Origin: Chimaeribacter arupi
GTDB taxonomy: Bacteria > Pseudomonadota > Gammaproteobacteria > Enterobacterales > Enterobacteriaceae
NCBI RefSeq assembly: GCF_002858805.1
Contig: NZ_PJZI01000030.1
Location: forward strand, 1 to 64,000
Direction: 5' to 3'
Length of the DNA: 64,000 nt
The notes below the pieces were generated by a model. It saw nothing but the letters and a program-made list of their open reading frames with translations. It ran no database searches and had not been told where the DNA came from. Below, in pieces: positions 37,995 through 47,720 of this stretch (its first letter is position 1; each line of letters starts with the position of its first letter). The position numbers and the translations under genes were made by a program.

Positions 37995-38651
37995 ATGACG
38001 GAAACCGTGACCACCCAGAAATCCGCCGCTTACCCGTGGGCGGAAGAGGTAGCAAACAGCATCAGCCACGGCATCGGGTTGTTGCTGGGCATCATCGGCA
38101 CGGTGATGCTGCTGATGGGGGCCTTCGGCGAAAAGGCCGGGCTGACCACCTTAATCAGCTACAGCGTCTATGGCGGCAGTATGGTGCTGCTCTACCTGGC
38201 CTCAACGCTCTACCATGCGATACCGCACGCACGCGCCAAATACTGGCTGAAGAAAATTGACCATTGCGCCATCTACCTGCTGATTGCCGGCACCTATACG
38301 CCGTTCCTGCTGGTGGGGCTGAACTCGCCGCTGGCGCAGGGGCTGATGGCAGTGATCTGGGGGCTGGCGCTGGTCGGGGTGCTGTTCAAACTGGCGTTTG
38401 CCCACCGCTTCGAAAAGCTGTCGCTTATCACCTACCTGACGATGGGCTGGCTGTCGCTGGTGGTGATTTACCAGCTGGCCGTGACGCTGCCGTGGGGCGC
38501 AGTGGCGCTGCTGGCGCTCGGTGGGGTGATTTACAGCCTGGGGGTGATTTTCTACGCCTCTGAGCGCTGGCGCTTTGGCCACGCCATCTGGCACCTGTTT
38601 GTGCTGGGCGGCAGCCTCTGCCACTTTCTGGCGATTTACCTGTACGTATAA
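37995..38651 (+). CDS. yqfA: Hemolysin III / TrhA family membrane protein
   Basis: 218-residue integral membrane protein with seven predicted helices, of the PAQR/hemolysin III (TrhA) family. It matches E. coli YqfA (219 residues): [44 protein letters not shown] and the C-terminal [22 protein letters not shown]. The conserved histidines and aspartate probably bind a metal. TrhA proteins have been tied to membrane energetics. ATG 37995 gives the family length; the frame is open back to 37956. It marks the return to the E. coli gene order. Confidence 0.92.
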   Translation: MTETVTTQKSAAYPWAEEVANSISHGIGLLLGIIGTVMLLMGAFGEKAGLTTLISYSVYGGSMVLLYLASTLYHAIPHARAKYWLKKIDHCAIYLLIAGTYTPFLLVGLNSPLAQGLMAVIWGLALVGVLFKLAFAHRFEKLSLITYLTMGWLSLVVIYQLAVTLPWGAVALLALGGVIYSLGVIFYASERWRFGHAIWHLFVLGGSLCHFLAIYLYV

Positions 38652-38694
38652 TGAAACGTGCGGTGATCGCGAGGCGATAAACGCGCAACGTATA

Positions 38695-38727
38695 AAAAAC
38701 GGAACCCCAGGGGTTCCGTTTTTTTTC
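38695..38727. terminator. Bidirectional terminator between yqfA and ygfZ
   Basis: AACGGAACCC/GGGTTCCGTT stem (38698-38707 with 38711-38720), CAG loop, flanked by an A run on the left and a T run on the right, so it can act on both convergent genes. Confidence 0.93.
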
Positions 38728-38741
38728 ATGCCGCCAACCTG

Positions 38742-39737
38742 TTATTTCTCTTCGGCCAGGGAATAGGGCAGCGGCTGGATAGACAGGGTGCCGGAGGCGT
38801 CGTCACGCACGCGGAACACGCTCTCCGGGGCCAGATCGTTATTCATCACTACCTGTACCCACAGGCTGCCGTCGCTGAGCTGAACGGCCGCCAGCACCGT
38901 GCCGGTGCGCCGCCAGTTTTCGCCCATCTGCATCTCCAGGTCCTCCCCGGCTTCCGGCACGCGCGCTGCCTGCCCGGCCAGCCAGTAGAGCGCACGCTTG
39001 TTTGCCCCGCGGTATTTGGCGCGCGCCACCATCTCCTGCCCGGCATAGCAGCCTTTGCTGAAACTGATGCCCGCGGGCAGGGCCTGCAGGTTGGTGGCCT
39101 GCGGGATAAACTGCGCGCTGTTGGCGCTGTCGATCACCGGGTAACCGGCCTCGATGTCCAGCGCCAGCCACTGTTCGCTGTCATTGTACTGCGCCTGTTC
39201 GCCCAGTTTTGCCATCAGCGCCCCGGCTTTTTCCGGGGTGGTGACCAGCAGGTAACGCTCGGCAGGCAGGGCGAAGTGCAGCAGCGTGGAGTCGCCGGCG
39301 TGCACCACCGGGTGCTCTGCCGTCGGCAGTTCATCAAACAGCCCAGCCAGCGCGGCGCGAGCCTGGAAACCGGCCACGCCCAGCAGCGCTGCCTGATCGT
39401 CGGCCGCAAAGGTCACTTTGGAGAATACCGCGTACTTCTTGATCTCAGCCAGCTGGCTGTCACGCACGCTGCGGCGCTCCAGATAGGCCCAGCCGTCACC
39501 GTACGGGAACAGCCGCAGGTTGCTCCACATTTTGCCTTTGGCATCACAGTGGGCGCACAGCACATGCTGGTCAGTGCCCAGTGACGCCAGATCGGCCGTG
39601 ACCTGGCCTTGCAGGTAACTGACGGTGTCAGCACCGGCCACCGTCACCAGCGCCCACGCCTCCAGGGAGATCAGGGTCAGGGGCAGATGGGAGGACGCCG
39701 AGGGTTTTTGTGGGGGAAACGGGGTGGTATACGCCAT
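38742..39737 (-). CDS. ygfZ: Folate-dependent Fe-S cluster protein YgfZ
   Basis: 331-residue folate-binding protein of the GcvT-like fold, needed for repair or synthesis of certain Fe-S enzymes such as MiaB in E. coli. The family signature [17 protein letters not shown], with its essential cysteine, is intact. The frame is open to 39851, but homology begins at [14 protein letters not shown], with AGGA upstream of ATG 39737. It is divergent from sdhE, its usual neighbour. Confidence 0.94.
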   Translation of the reverse strand: MAYTTPFPPQKPSASSHLPLTLISLEAWALVTVAGADTVSYLQGQVTADLASLGTDQHVLCAHCDAKGKMWSNLRLFPYGDGWAYLERRSVRDSQLAEIKKYAVFSKVTFAADDQAALLGVAGFQARAALAGLFDELPTAEHPVVHAGDSTLLHFALPAERYLLVTTPEKAGALMAKLGEQAQYNDSEQWLALDIEAGYPVIDSANSAQFIPQATNLQALPAGISFSKGCYAGQEMVARAKYRGANKRALYWLAGQAARVPEAGEDLEMQMGENWRRTGTVLAAVQLSDGSLWVQVVMNNDLAPESVFRVRDDASGTLSIQPLPYSLAEEK

Positions 39738-39966
39738 ATAAGGTTCCTGCCAGTAGAGGGCCATAAGGGTTTGCCTTAATGGTAAAAGAGGTTCAGGGGA
39801 TTGCAACAGGTATTCGTGGCATCCGCTGCGCAGAACCCTGCTGCCCGGCAAGGGGTTGCAGACTCTTTTTCCGGCATGTGCCGAATTGTTACGTCGCCGC
39901 GCGTGCAGAATGTTAAAATCAATTTAAACTGATGCACTCCCCTGACAGAAAAGGCCGGTAAAACAC

Positions 39967-40233
39967 ATGGATATTAACAACAAGGCACGCATTCACTGGG
40001 CATGCCGCCGCGGTATGCGCGAGCTGGATATCGCCATCATGCCGTTCTTTGAACACGAATATGACACCCTGAACGAGACGGACAAACAGCTGTTCGTCCG
40101 CCTGCTGGAGTGTGACGATCCGGATCTGTTCAACTGGCTGATGAATCACGGCGCGCCGCAGGACAATGAATTGCAGCGCATGGTTACCCTGATTCAGACG
40201 CGAAATAAAGACCGTGGCCCAGTGGCGATGTGA
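39967..40233 (+). CDS. sdhE: FAD assembly factor SdhE
   Basis: 88-residue cytosolic protein that promotes covalent flavinylation of succinate dehydrogenase and fumarate reductase. The invariant RGxxE motif is present as RRGMRELD (residues 14-21). It overlaps ygfX by 20 bp, the conserved sdhE-ygfX pair. SdhE function was first worked out in Serratia, which fits the apparent lineage. Confidence 0.95.
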   Translation: MDINNKARIHWACRRGMRELDIAIMPFFEHEYDTLNETDKQLFVRLLECDDPDLFNWLMNHGAPQDNELQRMVTLIQTRNKDRGPVAM

Positions 40234-40672
40234 TATCCGGGTCTCCTGGCGGACGCAATTACTCTCCCTGTTCCTGCATGGCGGGCTGATCCTGCTGGTG
40301 CTGCTGGCCCCGTGGCCGGAAGGTTACCTGCTGGTGTGGCTGACGCTGGTGGTGCTGCTGGTGTTCCAGTGCATCCGCAGCCAGAAAAATATCTCGGCGC
40401 GGCACGGGGAGATGGTGTTTCTGGCGCCTGCGCACCTGCGCTGGAAACAGCGTGAATGGCTGGTGGTGCGCCCGCCGTGGCTGATGCGCAGCGGCATGAT
40501 CCTGACGCTGCAACCGCTGGCGGACGGCACGCGCCTGCCGTTCTGGCAGCGCCGCCGCCAACGGCTGTGGCTCGCCTCAGACGCCCTGACGCCCGCGGCG
40601 TGGCGGCACCTTTGCCTCTATGCACGCCAGCAGGGCAGCGCCCCGCACGGGGCCGACAACCACAGCCCCTGA
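40214..40672 (+). CDS. ygfX: Inner-membrane protein YgfX
   Basis: 152-residue membrane protein with two N-terminal helices (about residues 15-52) and a cytoplasmic C-terminal domain. It matches E. coli YgfX (135 residues): [43 protein letters not shown]. YgfX works with SdhE and has been reported as a toxin affecting MreB/FtsZ in E. coli and as a factor in flavinylation and prodigiosin production in Serratia. The start is GTG 40214 inside sdhE. The stop codon lies inside the first unit of an 18-nt tandem repeat. Confidence 0.9.
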   Translation: MAQWRCDIRVSWRTQLLSLFLHGGLILLVLLAPWPEGYLLVWLTLVVLLVFQCIRSQKNISARHGEMVFLAPAHLRWKQREWLVVRPPWLMRSGMILTLQPLADGTRLPFWQRRRQRLWLASDALTPAAWRHLCLYARQQGSAPHGADNHSP

Positions 40673-40758
40673 ACGGCATGACAGACCTGAACGGGATTAC
40701 AGTCCTGATCGGCGTTACAGTCCTGAACGGGATTACAGTCCTGAACAGTGTTACAGCA
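40669..40758 (+). repeat. Five tandem 18-nt repeats spanning the ygfX/fldB convergent ends
   Basis: Five consecutive 18-nt units begin at 40669, 40687, 40705, 40723 and 40741. Units 2 and 4 are identical (CTGAACGGGATTACAGTC); the others differ by two to six bases. Unit 1 contains the ygfX stop codon and unit 5 contains the fldB stop codon and last codon. No conventional terminator lies between the two genes. Confidence 0.9.
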
Positions 40759-41269
40759 GTGGGGCCATCTCCTCGAGGATCTGTTCGCACCACTGCTGGA
40801 GGCGTTCGTCGCTCAGCTCATACTGGTTCACCTCATCCAGCGCCAGCCCGACAAAGTGTTTGCCGTCCGGCGTCACGGCTTTGGGGCTGGTGAACTCAAA
40901 GCCCTCGGTGGGCCAGTAGCCGATAAAATGCACGCCTTTCGGTTTCAGCTGGTCATGCAGCAGGCCGAGGGCATCCAGGAACCATTCGCCATAGCCGAGC
41001 TGGTCGCCCATGCCGTACATGGCGACAATTTTGCCTTTCAGGCTCAGGGTCACCAATTGGTTCCAGACGGCTTCCCAGTCCTCCTGGATTTCGCCGAAGT
41101 CCCAGGTCGGGATGCCGAGGATCAGTACCGGGTATTCTTCCATCAGTTTGGGGTCGGCATCGCGCAGGTTGTGCAGGTCAACCAGCTCCTCGCCCAGGAT
41201 GTCGCGGATCTTTTCCGCGGCCATTTCGGTGTAACAGGTGCTTGAACCGTAAAACAGACCAATCTTCAT
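40751..41269 (-). CDS. fldB: Flavodoxin 2
   Basis: 172-residue FMN-binding electron carrier, one residue shorter than E. coli FldB. The FMN phosphate loop is [18 protein letters not shown] near the N-terminus, and [16 protein letters not shown] and [13 protein letters not shown] supply the isoalloxazine-binding loops. E. coli FldB belongs to the SoxRS regulon. The last codon and stop fall in a tandem repeat. It is convergent with ygfX and divergent from xerD. Confidence 0.95.
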   Translation of the reverse strand: MKIGLFYGSSTCYTEMAAEKIRDILGEELVDLHNLRDADPKLMEEYPVLILGIPTWDFGEIQEDWEAVWNQLVTLSLKGKIVAMYGMGDQLGYGEWFLDALGLLHDQLKPKGVHFIGYWPTEGFEFTSPKAVTPDGKHFVGLALDEVNQYELSDERLQQWCEQILEEMAPLL

Positions 41270-41389
41270 CTTTATGTTGCCATTTGGTTACTGAATTGCA
41301 GATAAGGTGAGTGTATCAGATTTGCCCCACTATTTTGCCCGGCGATAAGGCATAATGGCGGGCGAATTCACCTCATTCCGGGAGCCGGT

Positions 41390-42295
41390 GTGACAGAGCA
41401 TGAGCACGATCACAGCCTGATTGAACAGTTTCTTGATGCCCTCTGGCTGGAGCGCAATCTGGCACAGAATACCCTTGATTCCTACCGTCTGGATCTCCAG
41501 GCGCTGGCCGTCTGGCTGCACCACCATCAGGCCGGGCTGCTGAGCGCCGATGCCCCGGCGTTACAGGCGTTTCTGGCCGAGCGGGTGGAGGGCGGCTACA
41601 AGGCCAGCAGCTCGGCGCGCCTGCTCAGCGCCATGCGCCGTTTGTTCCAGTACCTCTACCGTGAAAAGCAGCGCAGCGATGACCCGACAGCGCTGCTCTC
41701 GTCACCCAAGCTGCCGCAGCGGCTGCCGAAAGATCTCAGCGAGGCGCAAATCGAGGCGCTGTTGCAGGCGCCCAGCACCGAAAACCCGCTGGAACTGCGC
41801 GACAAAGCGATGCTGGAGCTGCTCTACGCCACCGGGTTGCGCGTCTCGGAGCTGGTGGGGCTGACGCTGAGCGACGTCAGCCTGCGGCAGGGCGTGGTGC
41901 GGGTGATCGGCAAAGGGAATAAGGAGCGGCTGGTGCCGCTGGGCGAAGAGGCCGTGCACTGGCTGGAGAATTACCTGGAGTTCGGCCGCCCGTGGCTGCT
42001 GAACGGCCAGGCGCTCGACATCCTGTTCCCCAGCAACCGCAGCCAGAAAATGACGCGCCAGACCTTCTGGCATCGCATCAAGCACTATGCGATCCTTGCC
42101 GGCATTGACAGTGAGCGGCTGTCGCCCCACGTGTTGCGCCACGCTTTCGCCACCCATCTGCTGAACCACGGTGCGGATTTGCGGGTCGTACAGATGTTGC
42201 TGGGCCACAGCGATCTCTCCACCACCCAGATTTACACCCATGTGGCGACGGAACGGCTGAAACAGCTTCACCAACAGCATCATCCCCGCGCCTGA
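41390..42295 (+). CDS. xerD: Site-specific tyrosine recombinase XerD
   Basis: 301-residue recombinase that, with XerC, resolves chromosome dimers at dif under FtsK control. All catalytic residues are present: Arg151 (TGLRVSEL), Lys175 (KGNKERL), His247 and Arg250 (HVLRHAF), His273 (LGHSDLS) and Tyr282 (TQIYTH). The start is GTG 41390 with GGGAG upstream; the protein is 3 residues longer than E. coli XerD at the N-terminus. It heads the xerD-dsbC-recJ-prfB-lysS series, the standard enterobacterial order, so it is the housekeeping gene and not a phage integrase. Confidence 0.97.
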   Translation: MTEHEHDHSLIEQFLDALWLERNLAQNTLDSYRLDLQALAVWLHHHQAGLLSADAPALQAFLAERVEGGYKASSSARLLSAMRRLFQYLYREKQRSDDPTALLSSPKLPQRLPKDLSEAQIEALLQAPSTENPLELRDKAMLELLYATGLRVSELVGLTLSDVSLRQGVVRVIGKGNKERLVPLGEEAVHWLENYLEFGRPWLLNGQALDILFPSNRSQKMTRQTFWHRIKHYAILAGIDSERLSPHVLRHAFATHLLNHGADLRVVQMLLGHSDLSTTQIYTHVATERLKQLHQQHHPRA

Positions 42296-42336
42296 GTGCC
42301 GGGTGAACCCATCAGGATATGCACAAGGAACTGACC

Positions 42337-43044
42337 ATGAAAAACCATTTTGTGTCGCTGGCACTGCTGACCGCCGTGTTGTGCGGCAGCGCGCAGGCGG
42401 ACGATGCCGCCATCAAAGCCAGCCTGAAAGGGCTGGGCGTGCAGCATGTTGAGATTTTGCCTGCGCCGGTGGCCGGGCTGAAAACGGTACTCACTGAAAA
42501 TGGCGTGCTTTACACCACGGACGATGGCCGTTACATGGTGCAGGGGCCGCTGTATGACGTCAGCGGCAAGCAGCCGGTCAACATCACCAACCGCCTGCTG
42601 CTGGACAAGCTGAACAAGCTTGAGCCGGAGATGATCGTCTATAAAGCCGCCCAACAGAAACACGTGATCACGGTGTTTACCGACATCACCTGTGGCTATT
42701 GCCACAAGCTGCATGAGCAGATGAAAGAGTATAACGATCTGGGCATTACCGTGCGCTACCTGGCATTCCCGCGCCAGGGGCTGGACTCGGTGACCGAGAA
42801 AAAGATGCAGGCCATCTGGTGTGTCGCTGACCGCAAGAAAGCGTTTGATGACGCCATGCGCGGCGAGGCCATTTCCCCGGCGACCTGCGACACTGACATC
42901 GCCCGCCACTTTGAGCTGGGCGTGCAGTTCGGCGTCTCCGGTACCCCGGCTATCGTGCTGGAAAACGGCAGTATGGTGCCGGGTTACCAGCCGCCAAAAG
43001 AGATGGCCGCGATGCTGGATGCCCAGAAATCCGCACAAAATTAA
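42337..43044 (+). CDS. dsbC: Periplasmic disulfide isomerase DsbC
   Basis: 235-residue thiol:disulfide interchange protein that rearranges wrong disulfides in the periplasm, kept reduced by DsbD. Signal peptide: MKNHFVSLALLTAVLCGSAQA, then mature DDAAIKAS. An N-terminal dimerisation domain is followed by the thioredoxin domain with CGYC at residues 119-122 and the cis-Pro loop GVSGTPAIV. I prefer ATG 42337 (AAGGA at 42325-42329) over the upstream ATG 42319. It lies between xerD and recJ. Confidence 0.96.
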   Translation: MKNHFVSLALLTAVLCGSAQADDAAIKASLKGLGVQHVEILPAPVAGLKTVLTENGVLYTTDDGRYMVQGPLYDVSGKQPVNITNRLLLDKLNKLEPEMIVYKAAQQKHVITVFTDITCGYCHKLHEQMKEYNDLGITVRYLAFPRQGLDSVTEKKMQAIWCVADRKKAFDDAMRGEAISPATCDTDIARHFELGVQFGVSGTPAIVLENGSMVPGYQPPKEMAAMLDAQKSAQN

Positions 43045-43064
43045 AGAACGGTGGTAAGCCCTGA

Positions 43065-44798
43065 GTGATCATGCAAACAACCCTCCGCCGCCGTGAGGCG
43101 GCCCCGGCCGACGGCCTGCCCGCAGACCTCAACCCGCTGTTGCGCCGGCTTTATGCCGCGCGCGGCGTCCGTGCCCCGCAGGAGCTGGAGCGCGGCGTGC
43201 GCGGCCTGCTCAGTTACCAGCAACTGAGCGGTATTGAGCGGGCGGTCGCGCTGCTGCAACAGGCGCTGGCTGACCGGCGGCGCATCATGGTGGTCGGTGA
43301 TTTCGATGCCGACGGCGCCACCAGTACCGCGCTGACGGTGCTGGCGCTGCGCAGCATGGGCGGCAGCGAGGTGAATTATCTGGTGCCGAACCGCTTCGAT
43401 GACGGGTACGGCCTCAGCCCGGAAGTGGTGGAACAGGCGGCGGCGCGCGGCGCGGAGCTGATCCTCACCGTCGACAACGGCATCTCTTCCCATGCGGGCG
43501 TTGACCTGGCGCACCAGAAAGGGATTCAGGTGCTGGTCACCGATCACCACCTGCCGGGCGAGACGCTGCCCGCAGCAGAGGCGATCATCAACCCGAACCT
43601 GGCCGACTGCGATTTCCCCTCGAAATCCCTGGCCGGGGTCGGCGTCGCGTTCTACCTGATGCTGGCGCTGCGCAGTGCGCTGCGTGACGCCGGCTGGTTT
43701 GCCCAGCGCGGCCTGAAAGAGCCGAACCTCGCGGAGCTGCTCGACCTGGTGGCGCTCGGCACGGTGGCGGACGTGGTGCCGCTGGATGCCAACAACCGCA
43801 TCCTGGTGTTCCAGGGGCTGAACCGCATCCGTGCCGGGAAATGCCGCCCCGGCATCCGTGCGCTGCTGGAAGTCTCCGGGCGTGAGGCGCGCACCCTGGC
43901 GGCCAGCGACCTCGGTTTCGGCCTCGGGCCGCGGCTGAACGCGGCTGGGCGGCTGGATGATATGTCGATCGGTGTGGCGCTGCTGCTCAGTGACGACATC
44001 GGGCAGGCGCGCGCGCTGGCCAACGATCTTGATGCGCTGAACCAGACGCGGCGCGAGATCGAACAGGGGATGCAGGCTGAGGCGCTGGTGCTGTGCGACC
44101 AGCTTGAGCGCACCACCACCGAGCTGCCCTACGGGCTGGCGATGTACCACCCGGAGTGGCATCAGGGCGTGGTCGGCATTCTCGCCTCGCGCATCAAAGA
44201 GCGCTTCAACCGGCCGGTGATCGCCTTTGCCCCGGCGGGCGAGGGGGTGCTGAAAGGCTCCGGCCGCTCGATTGCCGGGCTGCACATGCGTGATGCGCTG
44301 GAACGGCTCGACACCCTGCACCCCGGCCTGATGATGAAGTTCGGCGGCCACGCGATGGCGGCCGGGCTGTCACTGGAGGAGGCGCAGTTTGAGCGCTTCC
44401 GCGACTGCTTTGCGGAACTGGTGGGCGAGTGGCTCGACCCAAGCCAGCTGGAAGGGGTGGTCTGGTCAGACGGTGAACTCGCGCCGCAGCAGATGACGCT
44501 GGACACCGCCGAACTGCTGCGTGAAGGCGGGCCGTGGGGGCAGGCGTTCCCGGAGCCGACGTTTGACGGCATGTTCCGCATCCTGCAACAGCGGCTGGTG
44601 GGCGAGCGCCACCTCAAGCTGATGGTGGAGCCGCTGGGCGGCGGCCCGCTGCTGGACGGCATCGCGTTCAACATCGACACCACCCTCTGGCCCGACAGCA
44701 GCGTGCGTGAAGTGCAGCTCGCGTACAAGCTCGACGTCAATGAATTCTGCGGCAACCGTAACGTGCAATTATTAATCCAGCATCTGTGGCCGCGCTGA
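43065..44798 (+). CDS. recJ: Single-strand-specific 5'-3' exonuclease RecJ
   Basis: 577-residue DHH-family nuclease, exactly the E. coli length, used in RecF-pathway recombination, mismatch repair and base excision repair. Manganese-binding motifs VVGDFDADGATST, DNGISSH, TDHHLPG, VALGTVADVVPL and the DHHA1 motif KFGGHAMAAGLS are intact. The GTG at 43065 makes the N-terminus equal in length to E. coli; an ATG two codons on (43071) is an alternative. No strong Shine-Dalgarno sequence is seen, which suits a poorly expressed nuclease. It is 20 bp after dsbC. Confidence 0.96.
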   Translation: MIMQTTLRRREAAPADGLPADLNPLLRRLYAARGVRAPQELERGVRGLLSYQQLSGIERAVALLQQALADRRRIMVVGDFDADGATSTALTVLALRSMGGSEVNYLVPNRFDDGYGLSPEVVEQAAARGAELILTVDNGISSHAGVDLAHQKGIQVLVTDHHLPGETLPAAEAIINPNLADCDFPSKSLAGVGVAFYLMLALRSALRDAGWFAQRGLKEPNLAELLDLVALGTVADVVPLDANNRILVFQGLNRIRAGKCRPGIRALLEVSGREARTLAASDLGFGLGPRLNAAGRLDDMSIGVALLLSDDIGQARALANDLDALNQTRREIEQGMQAEALVLCDQLERTTTELPYGLAMYHPEWHQGVVGILASRIKERFNRPVIAFAPAGEGVLKGSGRSIAGLHMRDALERLDTLHPGLMMKFGGHAMAAGLSLEEAQFERFRDCFAELVGEWLDPSQLEGVVWSDGELAPQQMTLDTAELLREGGPWGQAFPEPTFDGMFRILQQRLVGERHLKLMVEPLGGGPLLDGIAFNIDTTLWPDSSVREVQLAYKLDVNEFCGNRNVQLLIQHLWPR

Positions 44799-44927
44799 GC
44801 GGCCGCAGGGCGGGAAAGCGCGCCAGAAATCGGCGCAACTTGCTATAAACCGGCAGCCAGATCCGCTAGAATTACCGGTTCGAATGGCATTCCGTCATCT
44901 GCGACACTAACGTAAGACTTAAAAACC

Positions 44928-46026
44928 ATGTTTGAAATTAATCCGGTAAAAAATCGAATTCAGGACCTGTCTGCACGGACAGCGGTCCTGAGGGGGTATC
45001 TTTGACTACGATGCCAAGAAAGAGCGACTGGAAGAAGTAAACGCCGAGCTGGAACAGCCCGACGTCTGGAACGAGCCTGAACGCGCCCAGGCGCTGGGCA
45101 AAGAGCGCGCCTCACTGGAAGCGATCGTCGAGACCCTCGACCAGCTGAACCAGGGGCTGGAAGATGTCAGCGGCCTGCTGGAGCTGGCGGTGGAAGCCGA
45201 GGACGAGGACACCTTCAACGAGGCGGTTGAAGAGCTGGACGGGCTGGACGGCAAGCTGCAACAGCTTGAGTTCCGCCGCATGTTCTCCGGTGAATATGAC
45301 AGCGCCGACTGCTACCTGGACATCCAGGCTGGTTCCGGCGGCACCGAAGCCCAGGACTGGGCCAGCATGCTGGTGCGTATGTACCTGCGCTGGGCCGAGG
45401 CCAAAGGCTTCAAGACTGAAATCATCGAAGAGTCCGACGGTGACGTGGCCGGGCTGAAATCCGCCACCATCAAGATCATCGGCGACTACGCCTTTGGCTG
45501 GTTGCGCACGGAGACCGGCGTTCACCGTCTGGTGCGTAAAAGCCCGTTTGACTCCGGCGGCCGCCGCCACACCTCCTTCAGCTCCGCGTTCGTCTACCCG
45601 GAAGTGGAAGAGGACATCGATATCGAGATCAACCCGGCAGACCTGCGCATTGACGTCTACCGTGCCTCCGGCGCGGGCGGCCAGCACGTTAACCGGACGG
45701 AATCTGCGGTGCGTATCACCCACATTCCGACCGGCACGGTCACCCAGTGCCAGAACGACCGCTCCCAGCATAAAAACAAAGATCAAGCGATGAAGCAGAT
45801 GAAGGCGAAGCTGTATGAGCTTGAGATGCAAAAGAAAAATGCTGAGAAACAGGCGATGGAAGAGAACAAATCTGACATCGGCTGGGGCAGCCAGATCCGC
45901 TCTTATGTGCTGGATGATGCCCGCATCAAGGATCTGCGCACCGGCGTTGAGACACGTAATACCCAGGCCGTGCTGGACGGTGACCTGGACAAATTCATTG
46001 AGGCAAGTTTGAAAGCCGGGTTATAA
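44928..46026 (+). CDS. prfB: Peptide chain release factor 2, programmed +1 frameshift
   Basis: RF2 terminates translation at UGA and UAA. The first 25 codons run from ATG 44928 ([14 protein letters not shown]) to CTT 45000-45002, followed by an in-frame TGA at 45003. Translation resumes in the +1 frame at GAC 45004 and continues to the stop at 46024-46026, giving 365 residues, the E. coli length. The frameshift cassette is complete: the SD-like AGGGGG at 44991-44996, three bases, then CTTTGAC. The SPF anticodon-like tripeptide lies in RKSPFDSGG, and the GGQ motif is at 250-252. Residue 246 is Ala, the common form, rather than the Thr of E. coli K-12. lysS starts 9 bp downstream. Confidence 0.97.
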
Positions 46027-46035
46027 GGAACCAAA

Positions 46036-47553
46036 ATGTCTGAGCAACAACCCCAAGGCGCAGATCAGGCGCAGGAACTCAACAGCGAACTGAAGGCGCG
46101 CCGCGAAAAGCTGGCCGCCCTGCGCGAAAAAGGCGTGGCGTTCCCGAATGATTTCCGTCGTGACAGCACCTCCGACACCTTGCACGCAGAGTATGACAGC
46201 AAAGAGAACGACGAGCTGGAAACCCTGGGTGTGGAAGTCACCGTCGCCGGCCGGATGATGACCCGCCGCATTATGGGCAAGGCGTCGTTCGCCACCCTGC
46301 AGGATGTCGGCGGCAAGATTCAGATCTACGTGTCACGTGATGATCTGGCGGAAGGCGTCTACAACGAGCAGTTCAAGAAGTGGGATCTGGGCGACATCAT
46401 CGGCGCACGCGGCACGCTGTTCAAAACCAAAACCGGCGAGCTGTCGATCCACTGTACCGAACTGCGTTTGCTGACCAAAGCCCTGCGCCCGTTGCCGGAC
46501 AAATTCCACGGCCTGGCCGATCAGGAAACCCGCTACCGCCAACGTTACCTTGACCTGATCGCCAATGATGAATCGCGCCACACCTTCAAGGTGCGTTCGC
46601 AAATCATGTCCGGCATCCGGACCTTCATGGTGGAGCACGGCTTCATGGAAGTCGAAACGCCGATGATGCAGGTGATCCCGGGCGGTGCGTCAGCGCGCCC
46701 GTTCATCACCCACCATAACGCGCTCGACATCGACATGTACCTGCGTATCGCGCCGGAACTCTACCTGAAGCGCCTGGTGGTCGGCGGGTTCGAACGCGTG
46801 TTCGAAATCAACCGTAACTTCCGTAACGAAGGGGTCTCCCCGCGCCACAACCCTGAGTTCACCATGATGGAACTCTACATGGCGTACGCGGATTACCGTG
46901 ACCTGATCGTCCTGACCGAAAACCTGTTCCGCACCCTGGCGCAGAGCGTGCTGGGCACCACCGTGGTGCCGTATGGCGAGCAGGAGTTCGATTTCGGCAA
47001 GCCGTTCGACAAGCTGACGATGAAAGAAGCGATCCAGAAATACCGCCCGGAAACCAACCTGGCCGACCTGGATGATTTCGACAAAGCCGTCGCCATTGCC
47101 CACTCCCTCGGCATCAAGGTCGAGAAGAGCTGGGGCCTGGGCCGGGTGGTCACGGAGATCTTCGAAGAGACCGCTGAAAGCCACCTGATCCAGCCGACCT
47201 TCATCACCGAATACCCGGCGGAAGTCTCGCCGCTGGCGCGCCGCAACGACGAAAACCCGGAGATCACCGATCGTTTCGAGTTCTTCATCGGCGGCCGCGA
47301 AATCGGCAACGGCTTCTCGGAGCTGAACGATGCAGAAGATCAGGCGGAGCGTTTCCAGCAGCAGGTGAATGCCAAAGATGCCGGTGATGACGAAGCGATG
47401 TTCTACGACGAAGATTACGTCACCGCACTGGAGCACGGCCTGCCGCCGACCGCGGGTCTCGGCATCGGTATCGACCGCATGGTGATGCTGTTCACCAACA
47501 GCCACACCATCCGCGACGTGATTCTGTTCCCGGCGATGCGCCCGCAGAAATAA
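46036..47553 (+). CDS. lysS: Lysyl-tRNA synthetase, class II
   Basis: 505-residue class IIb aminoacyl-tRNA synthetase. An N-terminal OB-fold anticodon-binding domain (about residues 65-150) precedes the catalytic domain with motif 2 ([22 protein letters not shown]) and motif 3 ([12 protein letters not shown]). The length equals E. coli LysS. It lies 9 bp downstream of prfB, the standard prfB-lysS pair, and is followed by a terminator. Confidence 0.97.
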   Translation: MSEQQPQGADQAQELNSELKARREKLAALREKGVAFPNDFRRDSTSDTLHAEYDSKENDELETLGVEVTVAGRMMTRRIMGKASFATLQDVGGKIQIYVSRDDLAEGVYNEQFKKWDLGDIIGARGTLFKTKTGELSIHCTELRLLTKALRPLPDKFHGLADQETRYRQRYLDLIANDESRHTFKVRSQIMSGIRTFMVEHGFMEVETPMMQVIPGGASARPFITHHNALDIDMYLRIAPELYLKRLVVGGFERVFEINRNFRNEGVSPRHNPEFTMMELYMAYADYRDLIVLTENLFRTLAQSVLGTTVVPYGEQEFDFGKPFDKLTMKEAIQKYRPETNLADLDDFDKAVAIAHSLGIKVEKSWGLGRVVTEIFEETAESHLIQPTFITEYPAEVSPLARRNDENPEITDRFEFFIGGREIGNGFSELNDAEDQAERFQQQVNAKDAGDDEAMFYDEDYVTALEHGLPPTAGLGIGIDRMVMLFTNSHTIRDVILFPAMRPQK

Positions 47554-47570
47554 CCCGCTGTTCTGTTCTG

Positions 47571-47595
47571 AAAGGGCGCTCCGGCGCTCTTTTTT
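47571..47595 (+). terminator. Rho-independent terminator after lysS
   Basis: AAAGGGCGC/GCGCTCTTT stem (47571-47579 with 47584-47592, one G-T pair), TCCG loop, T run. Confidence 0.88.
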
Positions 47596-47681
47596 ATGCC
47601 TGTTATCTGGCGTGAGTGATGTGTTATGACCAGGCCTGATATTTTGTTATGGGCTAAATGATAGGAATAACAGTGCCTTAG

Positions 47682-47697
47682 TGTGACGCTGGTCAGA
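47682..47697 (+). promoter_or_regulatory. CRP-like site ahead of the 1043-residue protein gene
   Basis: TGTGACGCTGGTCAGA fits TGTGA-N6-TCACA with one mismatch. It ends 23 bp before the start codon, so if real it may act by repression or from a downstream position. Confidence 0.35.
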
Positions 47698-47720
47698 CAC
47701 GTTCAGACAAGGGGCACATC

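Noticed and set aside
40194-40793. 199-codon minus-strand frame through the 18-nt repeats
   Set aside because: It runs antisense to ygfX, and the repeated VIPFRT-type residues are only the translated tandem repeat.
40456-40893. Plus-strand frame reading the 18-nt repeat as LNGITV units
   Set aside because: Because units are multiples of three, any frame through them stays open. It begins inside ygfX and runs into fldB antisense, with no ribosome-binding site.
41390-42295. Tyrosine recombinase considered as a mobile-element integrase
   Set aside because: Sequence and context (dsbC-recJ-prfB-lysS downstream) identify it as housekeeping XerD.
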